This document shows, piece by piece, positions 38,130 to 45,498 of a stretch of 64,000 nt of DNA. Position 1 is the stretch's first letter. The number at the start of each line of letters is the position of its first letter. Location: NCBI RefSeq assembly GCF_000284095.1, contig NC_017068.1, forward strand, positions 2,294,001 through 2,358,000, read 5' to 3'. The stretch is from Selenomonas ruminantium subsp. lactilytica TAM6421 (lineage in GTDB: Bacteria; Bacillota; Negativicutes; Selenomonadales; Selenomonadaceae). The translations under genes were made by a program, and so were the position numbers. The notes under the pieces were generated by a model. The model made no database searches. It worked only from the letters and a program-made list of their open reading frames with translations, and was not told the DNA's origin.

Positions 38130-38159
38130 TAAAAAAAAGCCTCCCCTACTGGGGAGGCT
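38130..38159 (-). terminator. Terminator of the cold-shock gene
   Basis: A 9-bp stem AGCCTCCCC/GGGGAGGCT with a 4-nt loop is followed on the minus strand by TTTTTTTT. Confidence 0.95.
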
Positions 38160-38178
38160 GTATGCACGATAATAAAAA

Positions 38179-38379
38179 TTATGCCGTTTTCACTACGTTG
38201 GAAGCCTGCGGGCCGCGGGCACCTTCCACGATTTCGAATTCAACTTCCTGACCTTCGTTCAGGGTCTTGAAACCTTCGTCATTGATTGCGGAAAAATGTA
38301 CGAATACATCGTCCCCATCCTCGCGGGCAATGAAGCCATAACCTTTTTCAGCGCTGAACCATTTAACTTTACCGACCAT
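38179..38379 (-). CDS. CspA-family cold-shock protein
   Basis: A 66-residue single OB-fold RNA chaperone with both RNP motifs: KGYGFI (RNP1, residues 12-17) and VFVHF (RNP2, residues 25-29). It should melt mRNA structure in cold or stationary phase. ACAGGAGGA precedes the ATG. Monocistronic, with a consensus promoter carrying an 18-bp palindrome over its -10. The csp paralogue letter cannot be assigned from sequence alone. Confidence 0.96.
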   Translation of the reverse strand: MVGKVKWFSAEKGYGFIAREDGDDVFVHFSAINDEGFKTLNEGQEVEFEIVEGARGPQASNVVKTA

Positions 38380-38432
38380 TGAGATTCCTCCTGTTGCATA
38401 AAACCTGCCGCCTAATCTTTCCGGCGACCCAA

Positions 38433-38466
38433 TAACAATTATAATTGTTACTTATTGAATTGTCAA
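38433..38466 (-). promoter_or_regulatory. Cold-shock gene promoter with palindrome over the -10
   Basis: On the minus strand TTGACA (38466-38461) and TATAAT (38443-38438) are 17 bp apart, a perfect consensus promoter. An 18-bp perfect palindrome, TAACAATTATAATTGTTA (38433-38450), covers the -10 and start region and could bind a dimeric repressor. Confidence 0.85.
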
Positions 38467-38510
38467 TGTTTTCTTATACATATATACAAATGTACACAAT
38501 CTTTTCGCTG

Positions 38511-39230
38511 TTACAATACCTTGGAGAGGAAACTTTTGGTTCTTTCCTGCTGCGGATGTTCGAAGAGTTCTGCGGGCGTGCCCTGCTCTAAGATGCCGCC
38601 GCCGTCAATGAAGAGCACCCGGTCGGCAACTTCCCGGGCAAAGCCCATCTCATGGGTGACGATGGCCATGGTCATCCCCTCTTTTGCGAGGCTGCGCATA
38701 ACGTCGAGAACTTCGCCGACCATTTCCGGGTCCAAAGCCGAAGTCGGCTCGTCAAAAAGCATGACCTTCGGTTCCATGGCCAATGCCCGGGCGATGGCCA
38801 CGCGCTGCTGCTGGCCACCGGACAACTGGCTGGGATAGTTGCCGGCCTTATCGGCCAGGCCAACCCGTGCCAGAAGTTCTTCGGCCTTCTTCCTAGCCTC
38901 TTCCTTGCTGACCTTCTTGACCTTCAGCGGGGCCAGCATGATGTTTTCAAGCGCTGTCATATGCGGAAACAGGTTGAAGCGCTGGAACACCATGCCCACT
39001 TCTTCGCGTACCTTGTTGATATTGGCTTCGCCATCCAGCGGAGTGCCAGCCACCGTGACCTTGCCGTCGGTGGGTTCTTCGAGATAATTCATGCAGCGCA
39101 GCAGCGTACTCTTGCCGGAACCGGAAGGACCAATAAGCGCCACGACTTCTTTCGGTTTGATATGAAGATTGACACCTTTGAGGACTTCCACCTTACCAAA
39201 GGCCTTATGTAAATTTTCAATGACGATCAT
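38511..39230 (-). CDS. Polar amino acid ABC transporter, ATP-binding protein (GlnQ-like)
   Basis: 239 residues with Walker [14 protein letters not shown] (about 32-44), signature [15 protein letters not shown] (about 134-148), Walker [15 protein letters not shown] and the H-loop [17 protein letters not shown], all typical of the PAAT/GlnQ subfamily. Start ATG 39230 (GTGGAGG upstream) overlaps the permease stop by 14 nt, so the two are coupled. It powers amino acid uptake with the permease and the binding protein at 40635-41420. No terminator is evident directly after it. Confidence 0.95.
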   Translation of the reverse strand: MIVIENLHKAFGKVEVLKGVNLHIKPKEVVALIGPSGSGKSTLLRCMNYLEEPTDGKVTVAGTPLDGEANINKVREEVGMVFQRFNLFPHMTALENIMLAPLKVKKVSKEEARKKAEELLARVGLADKAGNYPSQLSGGQQQRVAIARALAMEPKVMLFDEPTSALDPEMVGEVLDVMRSLAKEGMTMAIVTHEMGFAREVADRVLFIDGGGILEQGTPAELFEHPQQERTKSFLSKVL

Positions 39231-39882
39231 CTTTTGCAAACCTCCACTCCAAGAATGCCACAAAGCGGGAAATGGTCAATGTCATGACGAGATAGATAAT
39301 GGCCACGCAGGTCCAGATTTCCACCGAGGCATAGGTCTTGGCGATAATCAGCTGACCACGGCGGGTGAGTTCCTCAAAACCGATAACCGATACCAAGGAG
39401 GAATCTTTGAGCAGGGCGATAAACTCATTGCCCAGCTGGGGGATAACCCGCTTGAATGCCTGAGGCACCACGATATAGCGCATGGTCTGTACCCAGGTCA
39501 TGCCCAGAGAGCGGCCGGCTTCCATCTGCCCCTTATCGATGGACTGGATGCCGGAACGGAAGATCTCGGCCACATAAGCGCCGGAGTTCAGACCGCAGGC
39601 ACTGATGGCCGCCACGTAGGGATCGCTGCGCTGACCGGTCATCAACGGCAGAGCAAAATAAACGAGGAAAATCTGGATCAACAGCGGCGTCCCACGGAAA
39701 AAATCCACATACACCGCGGCAATCCAACGAAAAATCTTTATCCTGCCAATGCGGGCAATGCCCATAAAGAGACCGATAATGATACCCACGGCCACGGACA
39801 GTGCCGTGATCTTGATGGTAATGCCCGCTCCCAACAGGAGCAGTGGGAATGACTGTACAACCAAGTCAAAATTAAAATCCAT
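39217..39882 (-). CDS. Polar amino acid ABC transporter, permease (GlnP/HisM-like)
   Basis: 221 residues with about five TM segments and the PAAT signatures [20 protein letters not shown] and [23 protein letters not shown] loop [21 protein letters not shown] start at ATG 39882, with AGGGTG upstream, rather than the GTG at 39891. It overlaps the ATPase gene by 14 nt. Unusually it is separated from the binding-protein gene by a 610-bp repeat element and has its own consensus promoter. Confidence 0.93.
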   Translation of the reverse strand: MDFNFDLVVQSFPLLLLGAGITIKITALSVAVGIIIGLFMGIARIGRIKIFRWIAAVYVDFFRGTPLLIQIFLVYFALPLMTGQRSDPYVAAISACGLNSGAYVAEIFRSGIQSIDKGQMEAGRSLGMTWVQTMRYIVVPQAFKRVIPQLGNEFIALLKDSSLVSVIGFEELTRRGQLIIAKTYASVEIWTCVAIIYLVMTLTISRFVAFLEWRFAKDDRH

Positions 39883-39922
39883 GTTCTTCACCCTGCTTAT
39901 ATTTATTCATCAAACATGTATA

Positions 39923-39951
39923 ATTATAGAATAACACATTAAAAGTGTCAA
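39923..39951 (-). promoter_or_regulatory. Consensus promoter of the permease-ATPase pair at the edge of repeat copy A
   Basis: On the minus strand TTGACA (39951-39946) and TATAAT (39928-39923) are 17 bp apart. The -35 lies only about 5 bp from the terminal inverted repeat of the element. The spacer contains an imperfect ACACTTTTAATGTGT dyad that could be an operator. Confidence 0.82.
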
Positions 39952-39955
39952 CCTG

Positions 39956-40563
39956 TAAATTGCAGTTTATGAATACGAGCCAAAACTCTTTTGTTACAGC
40001 TCAGTGAGGCGGCGGTGGGAATACTTTTTCGCCGCTTCACTAAATGACCCGCCAGCAGAAGTACGCATCTTCCAGTAACCTGCGCCGGGCAAGACCGGCG
40101 GCGCGTCCATCAATGAGGCATCCAGCAAATGCTGTTTGCGGGCCAGCCTTCACTTCGTTCAGGCAGTCGTTCCGCCGGCGGAAAAGCATCCCCACCGCCA
40201 CCCAGAGTTACGTTTGTCAATGCTGCTATGTTCCGGCTGGAGGATACAAGCACATCGATGTTCTTGTTACGGGAGAACGGGGTTCGTGCCGATTGCCAGA
40301 ATCGTGGCTGGGGGCGAACGGGGGAGTGCTTTTTCTGTGGGAGCGACTGTCTGAGCGCAGCGAAGACCGGCCCGAGGTAGGCAGTTACCAGAAAGCACGC
40401 TGAAAGACGCGCCGCCGGTCTTGCCCGGCGCCATCTGGCTAAATAGCTCTAAAATTGCCGAGAGGGTCGTTTTAGCGGAAACAGAAAAAGTACTCCCCCG
40501 TGAACCCCTGACTACGTATGAACGGATACCTTCAGCACGAACCTGCCAATAAACTGTAATTAT
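39956..40563 (+). repeat. Fold-back repeat element, copy A (about 608 bp, non-coding)
   Basis: Nearly identical to 56995-57606 in the same orientation. The ends are inverted repeats (left AAATTGCAGTTTAT, right ATAAACTGTAATT). Inside, a 26-bp perfect inverted repeat (40082-40107 with 40406-40431) and further paired blocks make almost the whole unit one long imperfect palindrome with its centre near 40205-40310. A module around CTTTTTC occurs four times in alternating orientation (near 40020, 40185, 40330, 40485). A 119-codon frame exists in both copies, but compensating indels and the pairing constraint argue that it is not a gene. It lies between the amino acid binding-protein and permease genes. 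Probably a MITE-like mobile element; a structured RNA is the alternative. Confidence 0.8.
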
Positions 40564-40597
40564 AAAAGCCCGCTGAAACCTCCTTCAGCGGACTTTT
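40564..40597 (-). terminator. Terminator of the amino acid binding-protein gene
   Basis: AAAAGCCCGCTGAA (40564-40577) pairs with TTCAGCGGACTTTT (40584-40597). Its minus-strand T-tract runs directly into the right end of repeat copy A. Confidence 0.9.
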
Positions 40598-40634
40598 GCT
40601 TTCAGGGGTTATCACAGTCCCTGATCATTTCTAT

Positions 40635-41420
40635 TTATTTCTTTTCGCCAAACCATTTTGCAAAGATCTTGTCGTATTCGCCGTTTTCCTTAAGCTTCTT
40701 GAGGGCGGCGTTGATTTCCTTCTGCAGCTCTGCATTGTCCTTGTTGATGGCAATGCCGTAATCCTCAGCCGTCAGCTTCTCTTCCAGCGTCTTCACGCCC
40801 TGAGCAGCATTCTTGGTGATGAAATAGTCGTTGACCGGGCGGTCATTGACCACAGCGTCTACACCCTTAGCCTTGAGTTCCATGAAGCAGTCAGCCGGCG
40901 TATTGAGTTCCTTGACTTCTACACCTTCCAGCTTCTTGACTTCAGCAGCACTGGTGGTACCGATCTGCACGGCAACCTTCTTGCCCTTGAGGTCAGAGAA
41001 CTTCTTGATGGCCTGTTCGTCTTCACGGACAACCATGGTCAGACCGGACTGATAGTACGGATCAGAGAACAGCACGTTAGCTTTGCGCTCATCATTGATG
41101 GTCATACCGGAGATGACCACATCCACGCTCTTACCCTGCAATGCCGGGATCAGACCGTCAAAGCCCAGGTTCTGGATTTCCACATCACGCCCCATTTCCT
41201 TGCCGATGGCGCGGATCAGGTCCATATCAAAGCCCTGATATTCCTTCTGCCCTTCATCCTGGAATTCAAAGGGCGGGAAGTCGATGGAGGAACCAACCTT
41301 CAGGACTTTCGCCTGCTTGTCACCGGCAGGAGCTGCACCATTGTCGCTGCCACAGCCAGCCATGGCAAACACAGCGAAAGCACCGGCTGCCAGGAGGGAT
41401 AAAACTTTTTTCATCTTCAT
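40635..41420 (-). CDS. Polar amino acid ABC transporter, substrate-binding lipoprotein
   Basis: 261 residues: lipoprotein signal peptide MKMKKVLSLLAAGAFAVFAM with lipobox AMAGC (Cys22), then a type-II solute-binding fold (SBP_bac_3): IDFPPFEFQDEG, YQGFDMDLIRAIGKEMG, DVVISGMTINDERKANVLFS and VAVQIGTTSAAEVKKL. It delivers a polar amino acid to the permease-ATPase encoded downstream beyond the repeat element. Arg/Asp residues in the pocket fit an alpha-amino-acid ligand, but which one cannot be read. Its own terminator makes it a separate transcript. Confidence 0.95.
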   Translation of the reverse strand: MKMKKVLSLLAAGAFAVFAMAGCGSDNGAAPAGDKQAKVLKVGSSIDFPPFEFQDEGQKEYQGFDMDLIRAIGKEMGRDVEIQNLGFDGLIPALQGKSVDVVISGMTINDERKANVLFSDPYYQSGLTMVVREDEQAIKKFSDLKGKKVAVQIGTTSAAEVKKLEGVEVKELNTPADCFMELKAKGVDAVVNDRPVNDYFITKNAAQGVKTLEEKLTAEDYGIAINKDNAELQKEINAALKKLKENGEYDKIFAKWFGEKK

Positions 41421-41453
41421 AGAATAACCCCACTCTCAAATAGATTTTACAAC

Positions 41454-41491
41454 GATACAAAAATGGAGTCTGAGCGTTTCGCTCAAACTCC
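41454..41491 (-). terminator. Terminator in the leader of the binding-protein gene (zinc-ribbon terminator or attenuator)
   Basis: On the minus strand GGAGT-TT-GAGCG pairs with CGCTC-AG-ACTCC around AAA and is followed by ATTTTTG. It lies between the zinc-ribbon gene and the amino acid binding-protein gene. A promoter candidate lies upstream of it, so it could also attenuate the binding-protein transcript. Confidence 0.8.
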
Positions 41492-41510
41492 ACTCGTCAC
41501 GCACAATGTA

Positions 41511-41538
41511 AGTATATCACACTACAGAAAAACTGCAA
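41511..41538 (-). promoter_or_regulatory. Promoter candidate upstream of the leader terminator
   Basis: On the minus strand TTGCAG (41538-41533) and TATACT (41516-41511) are 16 bp apart. A transcript from here would meet the hairpin at 41465-41491 before reaching the binding-protein start at 41420. Confidence 0.45.
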
Positions 41539-41548
41539 GTGCTAAAGT

Positions 41549-41839
41549 TTACATTGCTTCGCCTCTTTTTTTGTTAAAGCAGTCACGGCAGTAAACCGGA
41601 CGATCGTTCTTCGGTTCAAACGGAACTTCCGTTTCCTTGCCGCATTCAGCGCAAGTCACCTTGAACATCTGGCGGGCTTCACCGCCATCACGGCTGCGGC
41701 GGCGCTTGTCGCGGCAGTCACGGCAACGTGCCGGTTCGTTCTCAAACCCCTTCTCAGCGTAGAATTCCTGCTCACCAGCAGTGAACGTGAATTCCTTCCC
41801 ACACTCTTTGCATACCAAAGTCTTGTCTTCAAAAGCCAT
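41549..41839 (-). CDS. Zinc-ribbon protein with two CxxC-type metal sites
   Basis: 96 residues with four CxxC pairs: CKEC and CRDC in the N-terminal zinc-ribbon domain (CKECGKEFTFTAGEQEFYAEKG), and CAEC and CRDC in the C-terminal domain (CAECGKETEVPFEPKNDRPVYC). Between them lies a basic stretch (RRRSRDGG). The domains match small zinc-ribbon proteins common in Firmicutes; nucleic-acid binding is likely but the function is unknown. It has its own promoter and terminator. Confidence 0.85.
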   Translation of the reverse strand: MAFEDKTLVCKECGKEFTFTAGEQEFYAEKGFENEPARCRDCRDKRRRSRDGGEARQMFKVTCAECGKETEVPFEPKNDRPVYCRDCFNKKRGEAM

Positions 41840-41949
41840 ACGATAATCCCCTTACCTAAAAAGAAAAATAATATTTAGATGTCCCTGTATCCCTGAGTCC
41901 CCTAGTTTACCATTAGATTACGCCAAGAAAAAGAACGTCCATGTCTATT

Positions 41950-41978
41950 AGTATATATTGTTTTATACAAAAAAGCAA
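41950..41978 (-). promoter_or_regulatory. Promoter of the zinc-ribbon gene
   Basis: On the minus strand TTGCTT (41978-41973) and TATACT (41955-41950) are 17 bp apart, directly after the stop of the glycosyltransferase gene. Confidence 0.6.
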
Positions 41979-41985
41979 GTGTTTT

Positions 41986-43704
41986 TTATATTGTGCAAAA
42001 ATTTCGCCATATCGTACAATATCCAGATTCCAATTCAGCCATGTACCCTTTCACATCCATAATAGGGGATTTGAGCATATTCGCCCTGAGTCCCGAATGA
42101 TACGCGCCGATGAGTTCCGGACTGTTGCCCAGCTGCACGGCCCGGCGCACATAGTTGATGTCATTCTCCACCACCAATTCCTTGACACCGGCATTCACGA
42201 GGATGGAAGCGCCAAAACGGGAACCATGACGGCGGCCCCGGATGCTGACCACGGGCACGCCCATGAAAAGCGCCTCGCAGGTGGTCAGTCCTCCATTATA
42301 AGGCATGGTGTCCAGGGCAATGTCAATATCCCGATACTGTTCCATATAGTCAGGGCTATAAGGACGCATCTCCACTTTTGACAAGTCAAAGCTCAGCCGT
42401 TTGAGCCGGTCACGCAGGATGGCCCGCCCTGACTCAATGCTGCAGATTTTCCCCTTGAGCACCAGTTTGGAACTACGCACCTGATCGAGGATTCCCCGCC
42501 AGAGCAGCAGGGTTTCATCGGTGACTTTCGCCAGATTATTGAAGGAACCAAAGGTCACATAGCCGTTCTTGAGGCAGGGTGCCTCCGTGCCGGCGGCAGG
42601 AATCTCCCGCACTGCCCCGGGCACATAGCAGAGATGAGAATGAGGCAGACGCAGGATCTTTTCCGTAAAGCCTTGAGACGCCTGTTCCCCCGTCGGCAGA
42701 CATACCTCATCGGACAGGAAGTAGTCAATGGTGGACAGGCCCGTGGTATTCATATAGCCGATGCCGGCCACCTGTACCGGCGCCGGCCGCAATGCCATAA
42801 TGGGCATCGCATTGTTCTGGCTATGACCGGAAAGATCCACCAATATGTCAATCTGATCTTCCGCAATAAGCCGAGCCGCAGTCCGTGGATTCCTGCCCCG
42901 CAAATCCCGCCAGGTCACCGGTGAAGCCATCAACCGCTTGGTCACAGCATCTCTTTGTCCTGTGGAATAGGCATAGACCGAAAAACGGCTGCCATCAAAA
43001 TTTTTCAGCAGCGGCGCCACAAAATTAGCTACAGCATGTTGACGGAAGTCCGGCGAAATATAACCAATCCTGAGTTTTTTCTCCGGTAACTTCTTTACCT
43101 GTTCATGCAGATATGGCGTAACATTCAGCATGGGCTCATATTTAGCAGCCAGATCACGCCCCTCCAATGAGCCAAGCTCCCGATAATTGCGCATAAACAG
43201 GAACTTGCTGTAGGCTGAGGCCTTTTCCTCATCGTCAGCAGCATGATTGCTGTAGGACAACAACATTTCTGCCGCCTTGTCCGGCTGCGCCGCCAGATAA
43301 TAGCCGTCCGCCAACCAGCCCCTGGCCTTCTGGATCAGGTAAAGGACTATCCTATAATAAGGTTCATCAGGAGTCAGCGCCCAAAGTTTGCGCTCCAGTT
43401 CATGGATCAGCTGCGAAAGTTTCGGGATTTCCTCATCGAGGCGAAACTCTGCCGCCGCCAGGCCTGCCTCCACGAGACGCCCCCGCAGATGACAGGGCTT
43501 CTTGCGCAGGATTTCATCCAGCAGGGCACGGGCTTCCTCATAATCCCCGGTATACAGGGCAGCTTCCGCCATAACTGCTGCCCCGTCCATACTCTCTGCA
43601 TCTATGTCCCAAAGTTCCCGCGCACATGCCCGCATCCCCTTCAGGTCGCCATCATTGGCAAACTTGTCGGCCAGATTCAGCCAATTTAACGTATCATGCT
43701 CCAT
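41986..43704 (-). CDS. SPINDLY/OGT-type O-linked GlcNAc transferase with TPR-like N-terminus
   Basis: 572 residues: a helical TPR-like N-terminal part (about 1-230, for example MAEAALYTGDYEEARALLDE) and a GT41 catalytic region with LRIGYISPDFRQHAV, DILVDLSGHSQNN, VQVAGIGYMNTTGLSTIDYF, VTFGSFNNLAKVT and DTMPYNGGLTTCEALFMGVP. GT41 enzymes put GlcNAc on Ser/Thr; beside fliB the probable target is flagellin. I start at ATG 43704 so that the gene begins 41 nt after the fliB stop; an upstream extension would overlap fliB. It ends unusually with Cys-containing GYCTIWRNFCTI. Confidence 0.9.
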   Translation of the reverse strand: MEHDTLNWLNLADKFANDGDLKGMRACARELWDIDAESMDGAAVMAEAALYTGDYEEARALLDEILRKKPCHLRGRLVEAGLAAAEFRLDEEIPKLSQLIHELERKLWALTPDEPYYRIVLYLIQKARGWLADGYYLAAQPDKAAEMLLSYSNHAADDEEKASAYSKFLFMRNYRELGSLEGRDLAAKYEPMLNVTPYLHEQVKKLPEKKLRIGYISPDFRQHAVANFVAPLLKNFDGSRFSVYAYSTGQRDAVTKRLMASPVTWRDLRGRNPRTAARLIAEDQIDILVDLSGHSQNNAMPIMALRPAPVQVAGIGYMNTTGLSTIDYFLSDEVCLPTGEQASQGFTEKILRLPHSHLCYVPGAVREIPAAGTEAPCLKNGYVTFGSFNNLAKVTDETLLLWRGILDQVRSSKLVLKGKICSIESGRAILRDRLKRLSFDLSKVEMRPYSPDYMEQYRDIDIALDTMPYNGGLTTCEALFMGVPVVSIRGRRHGSRFGASILVNAGVKELVVENDINYVRRAVQLGNSPELIGAYHSGLRANMLKSPIMDVKGYMAELESGYCTIWRNFCTI

Positions 43705-43745
43705 AAACAGACTAACTCCCAAATGATTTATTATTCCCCAATATC

Positions 43746-44816
43746 TTACGCACGCAAAAGCTTCATCAGGACCTCTCTTGCGGCCGTATAATGATTCAAC
43801 CGGGAAGCCAGCCACTGCGCTGTTTCCCGAATCAACTGCGGCACTGTCTTGTTCTCCTCATTGTTCAACAAAACAATCCGCAATAAGAACTGCCATATTT
43901 CCCATTGTACCACAAAATACATGCCATTATAAGCAAAAGTACCCAAAACCGCACAGGGATATAATTCCTTGAACCACTCATTGACCAGATAATTTTCCAG
44001 CATATAGCTGTAATCCTGCCATAGTTCCTGCGATTCCAGACTGGCCGCACTGCCGGCAATAGCCAGAGCTTGCGCCCGTTGCAGATAATCTGCCGTCTGC
44101 CCGGTATTATCCTCGATACCCGTTACGAACTCCCGGAAGAACTGATATTTTTTCGCCCAGTCCCATTCCTGCCAGATGATTCCGTCCATATCCCGTCCCC
44201 AAGGCAGCTCCTCATCGGCTTTTGTGAGCACCCGCAGGAGTTCCTGCAGGCGCTCGGACAAAGTATGCTGCCGATCCTGCAGGATTTCGATGCCCTTGAT
44301 CTGCCAGTCGAAGAACTTCAGCTGCGCCAGCACATCCGCATCCCCTGAGGGCAGGAAGTAATCCTGCCGGTCCGAACGCAATTGCCGCTGCACCAAGGTC
44401 AGCGGTTCCGGCGAATCCATGATCAATCCTGCGGCCACAGGACAGGTCACGCATAGAGCCCGCTCCACCATATGATGCGGAAAGAGCCGCGTCTTGCGGG
44501 GATATTCCGCGCAGACATCCGTGAGCATTCCGGCCCCATATTTCTTCTGCAGGCCGCAGAGCCCGTCTTCCCGCAGGAAAACACAGTGATCGTCCTCATG
44601 GAGGAAACCAAAGCCTTCGGCCTCCTCCAGATAGATCAGGCCCGCCCGCAGCCGTTCGCCTTCTTCCCCTGGCAGCGAGCGATAGCGAAAGAGGGCTTCT
44701 TCATCCAAGATCTGCTGCCAGCCATAGCAGCAGAGCGAGCCGCACTTGCTGCCATCGCAGAAAAACTTCTCCAGGTACGAAGGTTCAATACAAGTGAATT
44801 CAGCCTGCGCTCCCAT
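43746..44816 (-). CDS. fliB: FliB, flagellin lysine-N-methylase
   Basis: 356 residues with the FliB cysteine-rich pattern: CDGSKCGSLCCYGWQ (about 20-34), FLREDGLCGLQKKYGAGMLTDVCAEYPR (motif spans about 80-107) and a C-x2-C pair in ERALCVTCPVAAG. FliB methylates surface lysines of flagellin, and the cysteines are thought to hold a metal or iron-sulfur centre. GGAGGTG precedes the ATG and lies inside the end of the upstream glycosyltransferase gene, whose stop is 1 nt away. Good evidence that the neighbouring transferases act on flagellin. Confidence 0.9.
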   Translation of the reverse strand: MGAQAEFTCIEPSYLEKFFCDGSKCGSLCCYGWQQILDEEALFRYRSLPGEEGERLRAGLIYLEEAEGFGFLHEDDHCVFLREDGLCGLQKKYGAGMLTDVCAEYPRKTRLFPHHMVERALCVTCPVAAGLIMDSPEPLTLVQRQLRSDRQDYFLPSGDADVLAQLKFFDWQIKGIEILQDRQHTLSERLQELLRVLTKADEELPWGRDMDGIIWQEWDWAKKYQFFREFVTGIEDNTGQTADYLQRAQALAIAGSAASLESQELWQDYSYMLENYLVNEWFKELYPCAVLGTFAYNGMYFVVQWEIWQFLLRIVLLNNEENKTVPQLIRETAQWLASRLNHYTAAREVLMKLLRA

Positions 44817-44817
44817 A

Positions 44818-45498
44818 TCACACCTCCGGATTCAGCTCCCGCCCATACTCCCGGATAAAGGCCTTCTGATACCCTTTATACTCATAAGCCAGCGGCTTTT
44901 CCTTGGGACAGTGGATGCACCAGAAGTCCTTCTCCTGATTGGGCACCACCACCTTATAGCCGGCCCGCTGCATTTCCTTGCAGATGGAAGTATCGTAAAG
45001 ATGCCAGCCCGTGAAGATATCCTCCCGCCACCTGATATCATATTGGGTGGCGATAAAGAGTCCGTCCACCGCCTCCACCTCCTGATATGCGCCCTCCGGC
45101 TCCCGGCAGTGGGAATCCACCACGCTTTCCGGTTCACAGGCATGAAGCACCCGGCCATAGGTGCGCAGACCATCCCACCAGACGCCACTATAAGGCAGGC
45201 TGCGGCAGCCGATAACGCCTACGGCACCAATCGATTTATCCGCAAAAATATCCAGCAGATCCTGCACGATATCTTTATTGACCACCAAAGTATCCTGATG
45301 AAGATAGACCTTGTATTTGGCCTCTGTTGCCGCCATACCCTGATTGTAGCCGGCGCACATGGAGGCCGCGCCCCTTACGGGAATCAGCTCCGCCGTCATG
45401 CCTGCCGGAAGCCGCAGGCTTTCCAGATACAAGCGGCATTCGCTGTACCAGTCCTCACTATTGGTACAGGTGATAAAGGCAATTTTAGACTCATCCAT
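44818..45498 (-). CDS. GT2-like glycosyltransferase, probable flagellin glycosylation
   Basis: About 226 residues with the start of a GT-A fold (IAFITCTNSEDWYSECRLYL), an ASMCAGYNQGMAATEAKYKV segment and the acidic YLHQDTLVV in place of the DxD of GT2 enzymes, later VDGLFIATQYDIRWRED and GWHLYDTSICKEMQRAGY. I prefer ATG 45498 (AGAGGG about 9 nt upstream) to ATG 45504. The start overlaps the preceding gene by 8 nt and the stop is 1 nt from fliB, so all four genes form one operon. Confidence 0.85.
   Translation of the reverse strand: MDESKIAFITCTNSEDWYSECRLYLESLRLPAGMTAELIPVRGAASMCAGYNQGMAATEAKYKVYLHQDTLVVNKDIVQDLLDIFADKSIGAVGVIGCRSLPYSGVWWDGLRTYGRVLHACEPESVVDSHCREPEGAYQEVEAVDGLFIATQYDIRWREDIFTGWHLYDTSICKEMQRAGYKVVVPNQEKDFWCIHCPKEKPLAYEYKGYQKAFIREYGRELNPEV

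Noticed and set aside
40044-40403. 119-codon open frame present in both repeat copies
   Set aside because: No ribosome binding site, Arg/Ser-rich low-complexity product, and compensating one-base indels between copies. The long-range pairing explains the conservation better than coding.
39956-40563. Repeat element as a group II intron, retron or CRISPR-like array
   Set aside because: No reverse transcriptase nearby, no group II domain V-like motif noticed, and no short regularly spaced direct repeats; the symmetry is inverted, not direct.
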